A stretch of DNA of 64,000 nt. It comes from Oscillatoriaceae cyanobacterium Prado104. Its GTDB lineage: Bacteria > Cyanobacteriota > Cyanobacteriia > Cyanobacteriales > Microcoleaceae. This document shows positions 25,610 to 35,713 of the stretch, one piece after another. Location: assembly GCA_025454405.1 (NCBI GenBank), contig JALOON010000049.1:124001-188000 (forward strand). Reading direction: 5' to 3'. Below the pieces are notes generated by a model that was not told the DNA's origin, did no database searches, and worked only from the letters and a program-made list of their open reading frames with translations. Within the stretch, counting starts at the first letter, position 1, and each line of letters begins with the position of its first letter. Position numbers and translations under genes: made by a program.

Positions 25610-27034
25610 TTAGTTGATGGGCAGCGAGACTGTAAACGCCGTCTCCCCCGGTACTGACTCTACCGAAATAGTTCCTTCATGCTTGTCAATAATTTTTTTG
25701 ACAATATCCAATCCCAAACCGCTACCTTCTCCGGCAGCTTTAGTAGTAAAAAATGGCTGAAATATTTTGGGCATAACTTCAGGGGTGATGCCTTTACCGC
25801 TATCAGTCAATTTGATAAATACACTCGCATCTTTTTTGTAAGTTTCGATCGTTAAAGTTCCTTTGTAATCCATTGCTTGCAGGGCGTTGTGAATCAGATT
25901 TGTCCAAACTTGATTCAAGTCATCTGGGTAGCAAACTACCTGGGGCAGATTGCTATATTTTCTCACTACTTCTATGCCGTGTTTCAGTTGATTTTGGTAA
26001 AGCGTTAAAACCGTTTCAATGCCATCGTACAAGTTTGCCTCAACTTTTTCTTGAGCGCTATCGAAATGAGCGTAGGTTTTGAGGGCAAATACTACTTTCC
26101 CTGATTTGGCTGTGGCTCTTTGAATTAAAGCGATACTTTTTTTGAAGCTAGCAAACTCGTAAGCAGTATTTAAAACTAATGCCCAACTGGGCGATTTAAA
26201 AAATGGCAGCAATTCTTCAAGATTATCGTAGATTTCCATATCTACCAAGGTATCGGCAATTTCGTCCGCATTTTCTACTGCGCTTGCTGACAAATAACTA
26301 ATTAACTGCTGCTTTAACTTGCGCTTTTCTTTGCTGGTCAGTACATTATCTTGTTCTGTCGATCGGTTCAATAAAGTTAAAAAATAATTTCGATCGTCCG
26401 CACTGAGTTTTTGAAAGAATTGAGGTAAATTGCTGACATTGACATCCCAAAAAGTAGCGATATTATCAATAGACGAACCGATAATGCCGAGCGGAGTATT
26501 AATTTCGTGGGCGATCCCAGCGATCAGTTGCCCCAGGGCTGCCATTTTTTCCGATTGAATTAAGTGTTCTTGAGTTGCTTGCAGTTGGTGGATAGCAGTT
26601 GCTAAATCTTGATTCTTTTCCTGCAAACTATGTTGCAGGGAGCAAATTTTTAAGTGCGTTTCAATCCGAGCTAAAACTTCTTCCACTTGAAAAGGTTTGG
26701 TGATGTAGTCTACCCCTCCAACATCAAAAGCTTTAACTTTATCCATCACGTCATTGACAGCGCTGATAAAAATTACCGGAATGTCTTTGGTTGCTTCCGA
26801 AGCTTTGAGTTGCCGGCAAACTTCGTAGCCGTCAATTTCGGGCATCATAATATCCAGCAGCACTAAATCCGGCGGGATATTTTGAGCTGCCGAAAGCGCT
26901 AGCTTGCCGTTGGGAACCGGTCGGGCTTGATAGCCTTTTTCCGTAAGAATTCCTGCGAGCAATCGCAAGTTTTCGGGCGTGTCGTCAACAACTAAAATGT
27001 TACCATTATGCGATTTGTTTAAATTTGCGCTCAT
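25610..27034 (-). CDS. Response regulator - histidine kinase fusion (REC-HK)
   Basis: A 474-residue soluble protein. Order: REC at about 12-130 (ILVVDDTPENLRLL, LVLLDIMMPEIDGYEV, ITKPFQVEEVL), a coiled coil at 135-170, HisKA-like block with phospho-His in IAGIAHEINTPLGIIG near residue 183, a long helical insert, and HATPase from about 360 (IHNALQAMD, LTDSGKGI, GSGLGLDI). This is the cyanobacterial type in which an upstream kinase modulates a cytoplasmic kinase through its receiver. ATG 27034 lies 3 bases after the stop of the large sensor kinase, so they are one transcript. Confidence 0.94.
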   Translation of the reverse strand: MSANLNKSHNGNILVVDDTPENLRLLAGILTEKGYQARPVPNGKLALSAAQNIPPDLVLLDIMMPEIDGYEVCRQLKASEATKDIPVIFISAVNDVMDKVKAFDVGGVDYITKPFQVEEVLARIETHLKICSLQHSLQEKNQDLATAIHQLQATQEHLIQSEKMAALGQLIAGIAHEINTPLGIIGSSIDNIATFWDVNVSNLPQFFQKLSADDRNYFLTLLNRSTEQDNVLTSKEKRKLKQQLISYLSASAVENADEIADTLVDMEIYDNLEELLPFFKSPSWALVLNTAYEFASFKKSIALIQRATAKSGKVVFALKTYAHFDSAQEKVEANLYDGIETVLTLYQNQLKHGIEVVRKYSNLPQVVCYPDDLNQVWTNLIHNALQAMDYKGTLTIETYKKDASVFIKLTDSGKGITPEVMPKIFQPFFTTKAAGEGSGLGLDIVKKIIDKHEGTISVESVPGETAFTVSLPIN

Positions 27035-27037
27035 GTT

Positions 27038-30000
27038 TTACTTCTCCTCGCTTTTTGCAATTGCGCTCAAAATGCGGTCGTATTCAAAATTATTAATACA
27101 CTCTTGAAGCGTGTCAGAAAGAGGAGGATTGACCCTGCGAATTAGTTCTATAGAAGAAGCGATCGCCTCCATATCAACGCTCAAAATTCTTTGCTTGAAT
27201 TGGGCTATCCATTCGGGATCGAGACAAGAGATCGCCGCTGGTGTGAGTACATCCCGATCCAAATCGCCCGTAGTTGGCGTCATGGCGGCTGTCGGATCTT
27301 CATAAATATAGCGCACTCCCAAATGTTTGCCCATTGCCGAAAAGATATCTTCCTCTCGGAACGGTTTGCGCATAAAATCATCGCAACCCGTCGAAAGAAT
27401 CACTGCCCTTTCTTCTTCCAAAACGCTAGCAGTCAAAGCAACAATTGCCGTTGCTTGCCCTTGAGTAGTCGTTTTAATTTGTTTTGTTGCTTCGTATCCG
27501 TCCATTACGGGCATTCTCATGTCCATCCAAATTAAGTGCGGTTCCCATTCCTGAAAAATCTCGATCGCTTCTTTACCGTTACTCGCTTCTCTCAATTCAA
27601 ACCCCAGCGGATTTAGGAGTTTGACTAACAGTTGGCGGTTCAGCGGTTTGTCGTCCACAATCAGCAACCGATAGCGGGGCTGATTCGGTTCTAGGGCAAT
27701 GACGCGGCGTTTGGGTTTTTTGCTTTCAATATCGGCAGCTTCTACGAGGTGAACTTGGATGTCAAACTCAAAAGTTGTCCCTTTTCCTACCTCGCTGCTG
27801 ACTGCTATTTCGCCTCCCATTAAATGTACGAATTCGCGGCTGATAATTAAACCCAAACCAGTACCTTCTTGAGCATCTTTTCCGGTTTTTGTCTGTACGA
27901 ATGCTTCAAACAGCCGATCGATTTCATCAGCAGCAATTCCCGGCCCGGTATCTTGCACTTCAAAATGCAGCAAATAGCGAATGCTCGATCGCTCTCTGTT
28001 ATGCTTTTTCCGGTTGCCAACGCCGCCCCTGACTCGCACCGAAACTCCGCCTTCTGAGGTAAACTTAATTGCATTGTTGAGCAAGTTAATTAAAACTTGA
28101 CGCAATTTCACTTCATCGGTACAAATGTAGTGCGGAACTTCGGGATCTCGAACGAACACTAACTGCAGGTCTTTCTCCTCAGCTTTGAGAGCAAACATAT
28201 CTTCTAAATCGTCTAGCAATCGGTAGAAATCGAAGTTTTTCTCGTTTACCGTAGTGCGTCCGGCTTCAATTTTAGATAAATCTAAAACTTGGTTGATTAA
28301 AGTCAGCAAATGTTCGCCGCTGCGCAGGATAATCCCGACATTTTCTTGATTTTCGGCAGATAGGGTTTGACTGCGGATCGCGACTTGGGCGAAGCCGATA
28401 ATCGCGTTCAAGGGCGATCGCAATTCGTGGCTCATATTGGCAAGAAATGTACTCTTGGCTTTGTTCGCTGCTTCTGCTGCTTCTTTGGCTTGCTGCATTT
28501 TGATTTCAGCTTGTTTGCTAGCAGTAATATCTTTGATAAATCCTTCATAATAGAGGAAGTTTCCAGCCGCGTCGCAGACAGCACGGCAATTTTCGGAAAT
28601 CCAGATCGTGCTGCCATCTTTTTTGTAAACTTGCGATTCAAAGTTTGACAGGATGCCGTATTCGTCCATCAGCGCAATAAATTCTTCGCGACGGTGAGGG
28701 TTAACGTAAAGTTGATTGTTAAAAGCTGGCTGTGCGGCGATTAATTCTGTGGCGGATTCGTAGCCGTAAATGTGAGCTAAAGCGGGGTTAGCACTGATGT
28801 ATTTCCCATCAGCAGCAGTCTGAAAAATTCCATTTAAAGCGTGTTCGTAAATATTGCGGTATTTTTCCTCAGCTTGGCGCAGGGCGATTTCTGCTTGCCG
28901 CCGTGCGGTAATGTCGCTGGACATTGATAAAAAGCAAGGTTCTCCATCAATATTGATGGTTTCGATCGACAGCAGCGCCGTTCTTTCCGTACCGTTTTGA
29001 TTTCTAAATTGCAGCTCGTAATTGTGTATTGCCGTTTTGTTTTGCAGCATTTTAATCATGCGATCGCGCTCTGCTAAACTCGCCCAGAAATTCAGTTCTA
29101 CCGCGGTTTTGCCGATAATTTCATCGTGGCTGTAGCCGATCATCTGGCAAAAACTGTCGTTGACTTCTAGGTGACAGCCGTCGCTAATTCTCGTAATGGT
29201 AATCGCATTCGGGCTCGATCGAAAAGCTTTAGCAAACTTTTCTTCTGCCTTCGCAAGTTCGGCAGCGCGTGCGGTCACTTGCGATTCTAAATTTTGATTG
29301 TAGTCTCTTAAGAGTTTTTCGGTGGATTTGCGTTCTGTAATATTTTGAAAAGCGCAGATTGCGTAAATAATATTTTCTTGGGCGTCGTAAATAGGAGTAC
29401 CCCAAACTTGCAGGGGAATAGTTTTGCCATCTAGGCGAACTTCCATATCGTCAATAGTGATACTTTTACCCTGCAAAGCATTTAAAATTGGATCGCGTTC
29501 TGCCGGGTAAATTCCCTCAGATCCTGCTAAATAAACATGATAGGATGTGCGCAAATTTTCAGTATCTGCATCTAAAATTCCTTGACCCAAGATGTCCTCT
29601 CCCGTGGGATTGATGTAATAAGGTTTGCCAGTGGTGTCGGCGATAAAAATACCGATCGGTATGGCATTTAGAAACTGCTTGACTCGGTTTTCGCTTTCTT
29701 GCAGCGAAGTAAAGGAATGGCGCAACTGTTCTGCCATACTGTTAAAAGAATCAGTCAGTTCTCCCAATTCATCGGAACGCTCCAAAGCAATTTTTGTATC
29801 CCATTGATTCTGGGACAAAGCTTTTGCTGCGGCGTTCAACTTTAAAATCGGTCGCACCACCCATTTAGCAGTCAAAATTCCGATAATTGCAGCCGCGATC
29901 AGCGCTGCAACTGACAGGAAAACAGTGGTGCGGGTATTGGCATCAATTTGCTCCATAAAGTCCGATTCAGGCACCACTACTGCAATCAGCCAATCCAAAC

Positions 30001-30988
30001 CCCGATCGTCCTTAAATGGAGTTACCTGAATAAAATTGAGCTTGCCGTCAACTTCAAAAGCCAACTGTCGAGAACTATTAATATTAGCCAAACTGCCGTA
30101 AAATTTATCTAAATACCTTGCCGTTTCGCGAATTACGGGATTTTCGCTGTCGGCAGCTTTGATGCGCTTGGCTTCTTTACCCTGAGGCGCTAATGCTTGA
30201 GTGTTTGTTGAAGTTGCAATTAACAATCCCGATCGTTCCATGACAAAAGTCTGTCCTGTCTTGCCAATCTCGATCGTTGATAAAAATTCTTTGATTCTGG
30301 AAAACAACAAATCGCTGGCAGCTACTCCTAACAGATTGCCACTGTCATCGTAGATCGGCATCGCAGCAGTAATTGCCAAATCTCTAGTTAAAAAATCAGT
30401 ATAAATTGGCGTCCAAATAGGTTTTTTAGCTGCTTTTGCCGCTACGTACCAAGGTCGAGTTCGCGGGTCGTAAACATTCTCAGATATTTGCACCATATTG
30501 ACGCGGTTCCCTTGAGAATCAGCAGTAAACCGAGCTAATTTATTATCGGTAGAAGCATCAGCAGCAGAGATCAGAATGCCATTTTTTGTGCGGATGGCTC
30601 CCGAATGTTCTCCATTCTCTTTGCCCGTATAAATGATACTGATCGAATCAAAATATTGAATTTGTTCTAGAAAATGATGTTCGAGTTTTTGCTTGTCTGC
30701 TAAGTTCAATTGCCCCAACCTTACCCCTTGAACGTTAAGGTGGTTGACAATGTGAGGAATTGACATATAATTTTGAATCTTGTCTCTGATGCGCTCGGTA
30801 ATTTCTTCTCGCAACTGAGCGGCAACATCATTAACAGCTCGCTGGCCGTTTTGAAATGACAGCCAACCTACAACTCCTACAGTGCCAACAATTTGGATTA
30901 AAAAAGGAACAACCAGCACAGTTTGTAAGGGAGCTTTGCCTAAAACTTTGGCAGCAAAGCGATTTAGCTGTAGAGAAAAAATCTTCAT
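27038..30988 (-). CDS. Membrane hybrid histidine kinase dCache-HAMP-PAS-PAS-PAS-HK-REC
   Basis: A 1316-residue sensor. Order: TM near 20-40; periplasmic double Cache domain at about 45-350 (DPRTRPWYVAAKAAK is a typical Cache motif); TM near 360-380; HAMP at 385-435 (WVVRPILKLNAAAKAL); PAS domains at about 450-570, 600-715 and 725-845; HisKA with ANMSHELRSPLNAIIGFAQ near 865; HATPase (LINLLNNAIKF, DTGPGI, GTGLGL); REC at about 1125-1245 (LLIVDDKPLNRQLL, MDMRMPVMDGYEA) and a helical tail. dCache domains usually bind small molecules such as amino acids or purines. ATG 30988 is chosen; the frame extends to 31018 without better support. First gene of the signalling run to 17255. Confidence 0.95.
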   Translation of the reverse strand: MKIFSLQLNRFAAKVLGKAPLQTVLVVPFLIQIVGTVGVVGWLSFQNGQRAVNDVAAQLREEITERIRDKIQNYMSIPHIVNHLNVQGVRLGQLNLADKQKLEHHFLEQIQYFDSISIIYTGKENGEHSGAIRTKNGILISAADASTDNKLARFTADSQGNRVNMVQISENVYDPRTRPWYVAAKAAKKPIWTPIYTDFLTRDLAITAAMPIYDDSGNLLGVAASDLLFSRIKEFLSTIEIGKTGQTFVMERSGLLIATSTNTQALAPQGKEAKRIKAADSENPVIRETARYLDKFYGSLANINSSRQLAFEVDGKLNFIQVTPFKDDRGLDWLIAVVVPESDFMEQIDANTRTTVFLSVAALIAAAIIGILTAKWVVRPILKLNAAAKALSQNQWDTKIALERSDELGELTDSFNSMAEQLRHSFTSLQESENRVKQFLNAIPIGIFIADTTGKPYYINPTGEDILGQGILDADTENLRTSYHVYLAGSEGIYPAERDPILNALQGKSITIDDMEVRLDGKTIPLQVWGTPIYDAQENIIYAICAFQNITERKSTEKLLRDYNQNLESQVTARAAELAKAEEKFAKAFRSSPNAITITRISDGCHLEVNDSFCQMIGYSHDEIIGKTAVELNFWASLAERDRMIKMLQNKTAIHNYELQFRNQNGTERTALLSIETINIDGEPCFLSMSSDITARRQAEIALRQAEEKYRNIYEHALNGIFQTAADGKYISANPALAHIYGYESATELIAAQPAFNNQLYVNPHRREEFIALMDEYGILSNFESQVYKKDGSTIWISENCRAVCDAAGNFLYYEGFIKDITASKQAEIKMQQAKEAAEAANKAKSTFLANMSHELRSPLNAIIGFAQVAIRSQTLSAENQENVGIILRSGEHLLTLINQVLDLSKIEAGRTTVNEKNFDFYRLLDDLEDMFALKAEEKDLQLVFVRDPEVPHYICTDEVKLRQVLINLLNNAIKFTSEGGVSVRVRGGVGNRKKHNRERSSIRYLLHFEVQDTGPGIAADEIDRLFEAFVQTKTGKDAQEGTGLGLIISREFVHLMGGEIAVSSEVGKGTTFEFDIQVHLVEAADIESKKPKRRVIALEPNQPRYRLLIVDDKPLNRQLLVKLLNPLGFELREASNGKEAIEIFQEWEPHLIWMDMRMPVMDGYEATKQIKTTTQGQATAIVALTASVLEEERAVILSTGCDDFMRKPFREEDIFSAMGKHLGVRYIYEDPTAAMTPTTGDLDRDVLTPAAISCLDPEWIAQFKQRILSVDMEAIASSIELIRRVNPPLSDTLQECINNFEYDRILSAIAKSEEK

Positions 30989-31018
30989 TCTCAGAACAAT
31001 CAGTAATGGGTCCAGCAA

Positions 31019-31380
31019 AACGCAGGGGAGTCAAACGAGGTAATTGGTAATTGGTAATTGGTAATTGATAATCGATCGAGATAAGTGAAAAACTGTTATC
31101 AGTGTCTTCGCGACATACGCGCCACGAATAATTGTAATAGTAGATATCTCTTTAAATCACTATAACGTAATTTCTGCAGGCAACTTTTCCGCAACTGTTA
31201 GTACAAATAATTCCTTCGATCGCCCTGTCGATCGCTGCTGCGAACTCGTCTATTTTACCCTCTACGGTTGAGTTTGTCGCGATGCAAACGTGGGTTGGCA
31301 GCAACGCTGCCAATCGAGTATTGTAGCACGTATTTTTTGAAACAAGCCGGAGCAACCGCACGATCGCCCCCAAGCTGCAT
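31019..31380. other. Gene-free stretch with GGTAATT tandem repeats
   Basis: Seven-base GGTAATT units at about 31040-31070 precede the sensor kinase gene. The rest shows no gene; it probably holds the kinase promoter and the end of the gene at 31381. Confidence 0.5.
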
Positions 31381-34188
31381 TTACCTGCGATTAAACTCAA
31401 CCCTTTCGCCGTAACGCAACAGCATATCCAAACTATCCAAACGATTTTGCCAAGTTTGCACTTGATAACTATTATCGGTAGAATGCAGCCTCATCGCAGA
31501 TTGAAATTGAGTTTGAAAATCAGCCAGCAATCTTTTGGCAGTTGCTAAATTTCCCGCAGTCGGACTTGATGCCAATTTGCTCAAAGCTTGCGCTAATTCG
31601 TCCGATCGACTTTGCAAAACTCTCAGTTCCGATTCCGACAACCGCAATCGATCGTTCGCTAACAAAAAACTCCATTCCTGCTTCATCGCAGTATATCTCG
31701 AAGCAGCAGCAGCAAACGGCTGGCGGTAAGGAATCGGTTCTGCAGCAGAGTTCGCTCTTCCCGGTTGGCCCTGAGTGCGGTTGAAAAATCCCTGCATCCC
31801 GTTGCTGATGCTTTCCACCGCAAAAATTGCATAACCCCCTGTCGGCAAATCCCGCAAAGCCTGAATTTGGTCGATCGCTACAATTTCCGGCAAAGTCAAC
31901 AGTTTCACCGCAGGCGCAATCAAAGCCGGTCCGAGATTTCTTTCGGTTGCCAGGGGCTGAGTAATTCGCTGCAGGCGGTTCGTATCCAAAGCATAAGTCA
32001 TCGGCACGATCAAATCGACAATTCCCTGCCTTGCCCAAATTTCCCAATTTTGTTGAATTTTATAAATCCGCTGGCTTTCCGGGTGCGGAAACACGGCTAC
32101 CGACAGAATTGTTCGGGGATAATTCTGCCGTAAAAGTTGAGAAACTTCAGCTACAAAAGTATTAATTTTATTAGTTTTAAACTCCACCCACTGCCGCCAC
32201 AAATGGCCATCTCCTGGGGAAATATTCACGGGATCTCTACCAGTCAACTGCTTGAATTCCTGTCGCGCCGCCGTACCGTAACCGTAGGTAAAACCTGCAT
32301 TGTCGTTTTGAAAAGGATAGCGGATATAGTCTAGTTGTATGCCATCTACTTGATAGCGGCTGACAATTTCATTAACAATTTGCAGTAAATAATTGCGCGC
32401 TTCTGGATTAGCCGGATCGAGATAAAATTTACCGTCGTTAGGGTTTTGCCTGCGTCCTTTATTATCAATATTCGCCCAATTTGGATAAGCGGAAAGTACC
32501 GGACCTGGATAAGTAGGAGGCTTGCCGATTAAAGCATTGTGGCGCTTGTTTCCAGTAGCAAAAGTCCAAATCCAGGCGTGCAGTTCCATGCCCCGCTCGC
32601 GAGCTAATTTAACAGCAGATTCCAGCGGGTCCCAGCCGACAGTCAGGGGGTTTTGCTGCGGCGCAACTTGACTCGGATAGATCGGATATCCAGCATTTAA
32701 AGTTTCAAAAAAAACAGTATTGATACCTGCAGCGGCTAGCCGATCGAACACTGCCGCCAAACCCTGCTCCGATCGCGCCGCTACAATTGTCCCGCGATCG
32801 AGCCACACCGCCCGAATTTCCGCTCCTACCCGCAGCCCTTCCTGCGGGTAATTTTGCCACAGCAACTGCCGCGCTGCCAGCCACTGCTGCCGCGCCTCCT
32901 GGTAATTTTGCTGGGCGATGAGTCGATCGAAATTTTGCAACACCTGACGCGCTTGGGCGATCGCCCGCATTCTGGTCCCTTGTACCACCGGGCGGGTCGC
33001 CACCGGCCCGCCCGCGCCGTTGCTGCCCGCCACCAATTGAGCGCTAGCGGTGTTGAGATTGGCGGGGGTATTGGCTGAATTAGCTGCCGTCAGCGCGCTT
33101 TCAAACCTGCCGAGGAGGTTAGTTAGTTCTTGGCGCATCAAATACGCTTCAATGCTGACGATCGGCTTGTTGGAATTAGCCTGCACTTCCAAACCCGCCG
33201 GCGCTGACTGATCCGAAGGGTCGGTGAAAGTTGCAGGCACCGGATCGGGCAGTAGGGGCTGTGCCCCCGTGCCCGCCCCTGGAGAGGGAGAAAGCCTCGT
33301 TTGTGGGGTGTTTCGGGGCGAAATTGCTGCGTTTCTTGAGGGTGTGGAGGGGGGATTGGGTCTGGGCAAAGCGGTCGCTGTTTGAGGTGCAGGGGGCGCA
33401 CCGACAGTACCTCCCCAACGGGCGATCGCGGCCCGCAGCCAAGCTTGGTCTACAGAACCCGCCCCGTCAATGCCCCAGCGCCAGCCGAAATAGGTAGCGC
33501 GATCGGTAGCGATCGCGGCCGAGGAACCGGAACTGTCTTTCCAAGTAGCGACTGTTTGACTGTTAGCATCGGCCGGAATCAATACGCCGCCTTGAACGGA
33601 AGCATTTCTTTGTTCCGGGGGCATCCAATTGTTAGCAGCGTTGCAAGCAATATCGCGACAGCGAGTGCGGGGCTGGGGCTGCGCGCGCTGCGTCAGGGGA
33701 AAAGCCCAATAAGCGCCGAGGAGGGTGCGCAAAGATTGGCGGACTAAAGCCGGGGAACTGCGGCCGACGGGCCCGGAAGCAATCAAACGGCCTCCCTGTT
33801 TTGCCCAAGCTTCTAGAACTTTAATTTGCTCGGGAGTCAAAGTTTCAATATTGGGCAAAAACAGCACGTTAAAGCCTGCTAAATCTGCCGTACTTTTAAT
33901 TTGTTCGAGGTCGATCGGTTGGTAAGCAACGCCGCTTTCCCAAATCCGCGTGGTAATCTTTACCCAGTCTCGAGAATTTTCCGAACTGCGAACTACTCCC
34001 AGGACGACTTGCGCGAAACTTGGCGCGGGCAACAGAATGAAGAGATGGAGTAATGCAGTTGCGAGTGTTCCAATTAACGCTCTTTGCAAGAAGGTCAAAA
34101 AGCGAATTTTTTGAGCCTGGGGGCGGACATCAGACATTTGATGGGGTTGTTTGATTTGTTGCATTGACACGAGAATTACCCACAGCAC
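31381..34188 (-). CDS. Exported GHL10-type (family 10 glycosyl hydrolase-like) protein
   Basis: A protein of up to 935 residues. Seen: an N-terminal hydrophobic export segment (LIGTLATALLHLFILLPAPSFA), a Rossmann-like block (FNVLFLPNIETLTPEQIKVLEAWAKQGGRL) that resembles a glutamine-amidotransferase-type fold, a Pro/Ala/Thr-rich linker at about 270-350, then a TIM-barrel of the GHL10 (DUF187) family: EIRAVWLDRGTIVAA, AGINTVFFETLNAGYP, ELHAWIWTF, YQVDGIQLDYIRYP with the likely catalytic Asp residues, and DLIVPMTYALD. Family members act on cell-wall or surface polysaccharides. The true start is unclear; Met at 34164 or 34137 are alternatives to 34188. Confidence 0.87.
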   Translation of the reverse strand: MLWVILVSMQQIKQPHQMSDVRPQAQKIRFLTFLQRALIGTLATALLHLFILLPAPSFAQVVLGVVRSSENSRDWVKITTRIWESGVAYQPIDLEQIKSTADLAGFNVLFLPNIETLTPEQIKVLEAWAKQGGRLIASGPVGRSSPALVRQSLRTLLGAYWAFPLTQRAQPQPRTRCRDIACNAANNWMPPEQRNASVQGGVLIPADANSQTVATWKDSSGSSAAIATDRATYFGWRWGIDGAGSVDQAWLRAAIARWGGTVGAPPAPQTATALPRPNPPSTPSRNAAISPRNTPQTRLSPSPGAGTGAQPLLPDPVPATFTDPSDQSAPAGLEVQANSNKPIVSIEAYLMRQELTNLLGRFESALTAANSANTPANLNTASAQLVAGSNGAGGPVATRPVVQGTRMRAIAQARQVLQNFDRLIAQQNYQEARQQWLAARQLLWQNYPQEGLRVGAEIRAVWLDRGTIVAARSEQGLAAVFDRLAAAGINTVFFETLNAGYPIYPSQVAPQQNPLTVGWDPLESAVKLARERGMELHAWIWTFATGNKRHNALIGKPPTYPGPVLSAYPNWANIDNKGRRQNPNDGKFYLDPANPEARNYLLQIVNEIVSRYQVDGIQLDYIRYPFQNDNAGFTYGYGTAARQEFKQLTGRDPVNISPGDGHLWRQWVEFKTNKINTFVAEVSQLLRQNYPRTILSVAVFPHPESQRIYKIQQNWEIWARQGIVDLIVPMTYALDTNRLQRITQPLATERNLGPALIAPAVKLLTLPEIVAIDQIQALRDLPTGGYAIFAVESISNGMQGFFNRTQGQPGRANSAAEPIPYRQPFAAAASRYTAMKQEWSFLLANDRLRLSESELRVLQSRSDELAQALSKLASSPTAGNLATAKRLLADFQTQFQSAMRLHSTDNSYQVQTWQNRLDSLDMLLRYGERVEFNRR

Positions 34189-34343
34189 CGGAAAAGGGAA
34201 AAAGTCAGCGAAAAGTCAGGGCGATCGCTTTGCACCTACATTTTTTTATCACGTCATGCAACCTGAATCAGGACAATGGGCGATCGTCCCGATCGATATT
34301 ATCATCGAGCGCGAGTGCAGTCGATCGCAAGGTAGCGATCGCG

Positions 34344-34416
34344 CGACTGCCCAAGAACCGGGTTTTTTCGATAATTTTTGGTTGTGATGCACGGATGCAG
34401 CCAAAAATCCGAGTTC
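34344..34416. repeat. CCGGGTTTTTTCG hairpin repeat (family C)
   Basis: AAGAACCGGGTTTTTTCGAT is followed about 45 bases later by a diverged complement (AAAAATCCGAGTTCTG). The same unit with better arms is at 35627-35702; others are at 49160-49226 and 56832-56902. Confidence 0.7.
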
Positions 34417-34477
34417 TGCGATCGGAGTACGTAAATCTTACAACAGTTAAAATTTTGGAATATAGAGGATATTAGTG

Positions 34478-34924
34478 ATGCAAAAGTACATTATTTTTCA
34501 GGCTGAGTCAGGTGAAGATGAAGGCTGGAGACAGAGAAAACTCCAACACAGCCAAGCTTTAACTTCGATCGTGGCAGAAAACTGGGATTCTTCTAACGAA
34601 CCGATTCCCGAACCGGGATATCGCCCTGTGGAATTTGTGCGAGTGGAGTCAGAACACGATCGCAAAGAACACGCGCACCATACTCACTATCGCGCCAGCA
34701 ATTGGGAAGTTGTGCGGGTGCAAACATACACGCCTGACATTCCAACTCCGATGAGCGAATATGACGTAATCGTGCTGTGTTACTGTCGGTACAATCCGAT
34801 CGACGCTCCTCTCAAACCAATGCCGCAACGACAGGTTTCGATCGATTCTTTTGGTGGCGATGAAATAGCTTACCAACAATATTTAGAATCGGAAAAAAGC
34901 AAGAAATATGCGCCGTCAACTTAA
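34478..34924 (+). CDS. Hypothetical protein
   Basis: A 148-residue soluble, acidic protein that I do not recognise. It has a short N-terminal strand (MQKYIIFQAES), a His-rich segment near residue 60-70 (EHDRKEHAHHTHYR) that might bind metal, and a YDVIVLCYCRYNPIDAPL block. ATG 34478 follows GAGG with about 10-base spacing; a GTG at 34475 is also in frame. Codon use looks like its neighbours. Followed by Uma2 on the same strand after about 100 bases. Confidence 0.65.
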   Translation: MQKYIIFQAESGEDEGWRQRKLQHSQALTSIVAENWDSSNEPIPEPGYRPVEFVRVESEHDRKEHAHHTHYRASNWEVVRVQTYTPDIPTPMSEYDVIVLCYCRYNPIDAPLKPMPQRQVSIDSFGGDEIAYQQYLESEKSKKYAPST

Positions 34925-35022
34925 GCTAATGACCCAGAAACAGAAACCGGGGTTTTTTGAAATTTTACTAAAGAATGACGCACTCTAAAAGCTAACCAAC
35001 AATGACAACCTTGGAGGTTGAA

Positions 35023-35607
35023 ATGCAGGCGATCGCACAAACTGAAAAAAAGGTTTACACGCCCGAAGAATACCTCGAATTTGAGGTTAACTCGGAAGAA
35101 CGACATGAATATATCAATGGTGAAATTGTCCTTATGACTGGCGGAACTCCAAATCACAATCAAATTACTGGCAATTTCTATGCTGAGTTAAACTTTGCGC
35201 TCAAACGCCAGCCTTATCGCGTCTTTGTTACAGACCAACGGCTGTGGATTCCTACAAAACGCATGCATACTTATCCTGATGTGATGGTAGTTCAGGGTGA
35301 GTTACAATTGGAAGAAGGGCGGCGAGATACAATTACTAATCCATTAATGATTGCTGAGGTGCTGTCAAAGTCTACTAGAAGTCATGATAAGGATGATAAG
35401 TTCGCGGCCTATCGTACTATTCAAAATTTTCAGGAATATTTACTGATTGACCAGTATGAAATGCACGTCGAGCAATATTTTAAAACTGATGGGAATAGTT
35501 GGATTTTTTCGGAGTATGATGGGAATGAAACTATATCTTTGAAGTCACTTTCTTTTCAGTTTACGCTGCCAGATATTTATGATAAAGTTAATTTTGAGTC
35601 TGATTAA
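35023..35607 (+). CDS. Uma2-family (DUF820) putative endonuclease
   Basis: A 194-residue Uma2 protein, a PD-(D/E)xK-fold family greatly expanded in cyanobacteria and of mostly unknown role. Seen: YTPEEYLEFEVNSEERHEYINGEIVLM (in parts: YTPEEYLEFE, RHEYINGEIV), the central YPDVMVVQGE with Asp, and LMIAEVLSKSTRSHDKDDKFAAYRTI containing the conserved Glu and Lys. The start is ATG 35023, six bases after GGAGG; ATG 35002 lies upstream of that ribosome site. Catalytic residues look intact. Confidence 0.9.
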   Translation: MQAIAQTEKKVYTPEEYLEFEVNSEERHEYINGEIVLMTGGTPNHNQITGNFYAELNFALKRQPYRVFVTDQRLWIPTKRMHTYPDVMVVQGELQLEEGRRDTITNPLMIAEVLSKSTRSHDKDDKFAAYRTIQNFQEYLLIDQYEMHVEQYFKTDGNSWIFSEYDGNETISLKSLSFQFTLPDIYDKVNFESD

Positions 35608-35626
35608 TTAAGCTTAGGGCTTGCGC

Positions 35627-35702
35627 ATGGTGCCAATAAACCGGGTTTTTTCGACAATTTTTGATTGTGATGCCAAGATGAGGCGAAAAACCCGGTTTCT
35701 GC
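35627..35702. repeat. CCGGGTTTTTTCG hairpin repeat (family C)
   Basis: AAACCGGGTTTTTTCGACAA and the inverted CGAAAAACCCGGTTTCTG flank about 30 bases. It ends just before the stop of the TPR fragment, between convergent genes, where it could serve as a terminator. Confidence 0.75.
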
Positions 35703-35713
35703 TTCCCATCGGG

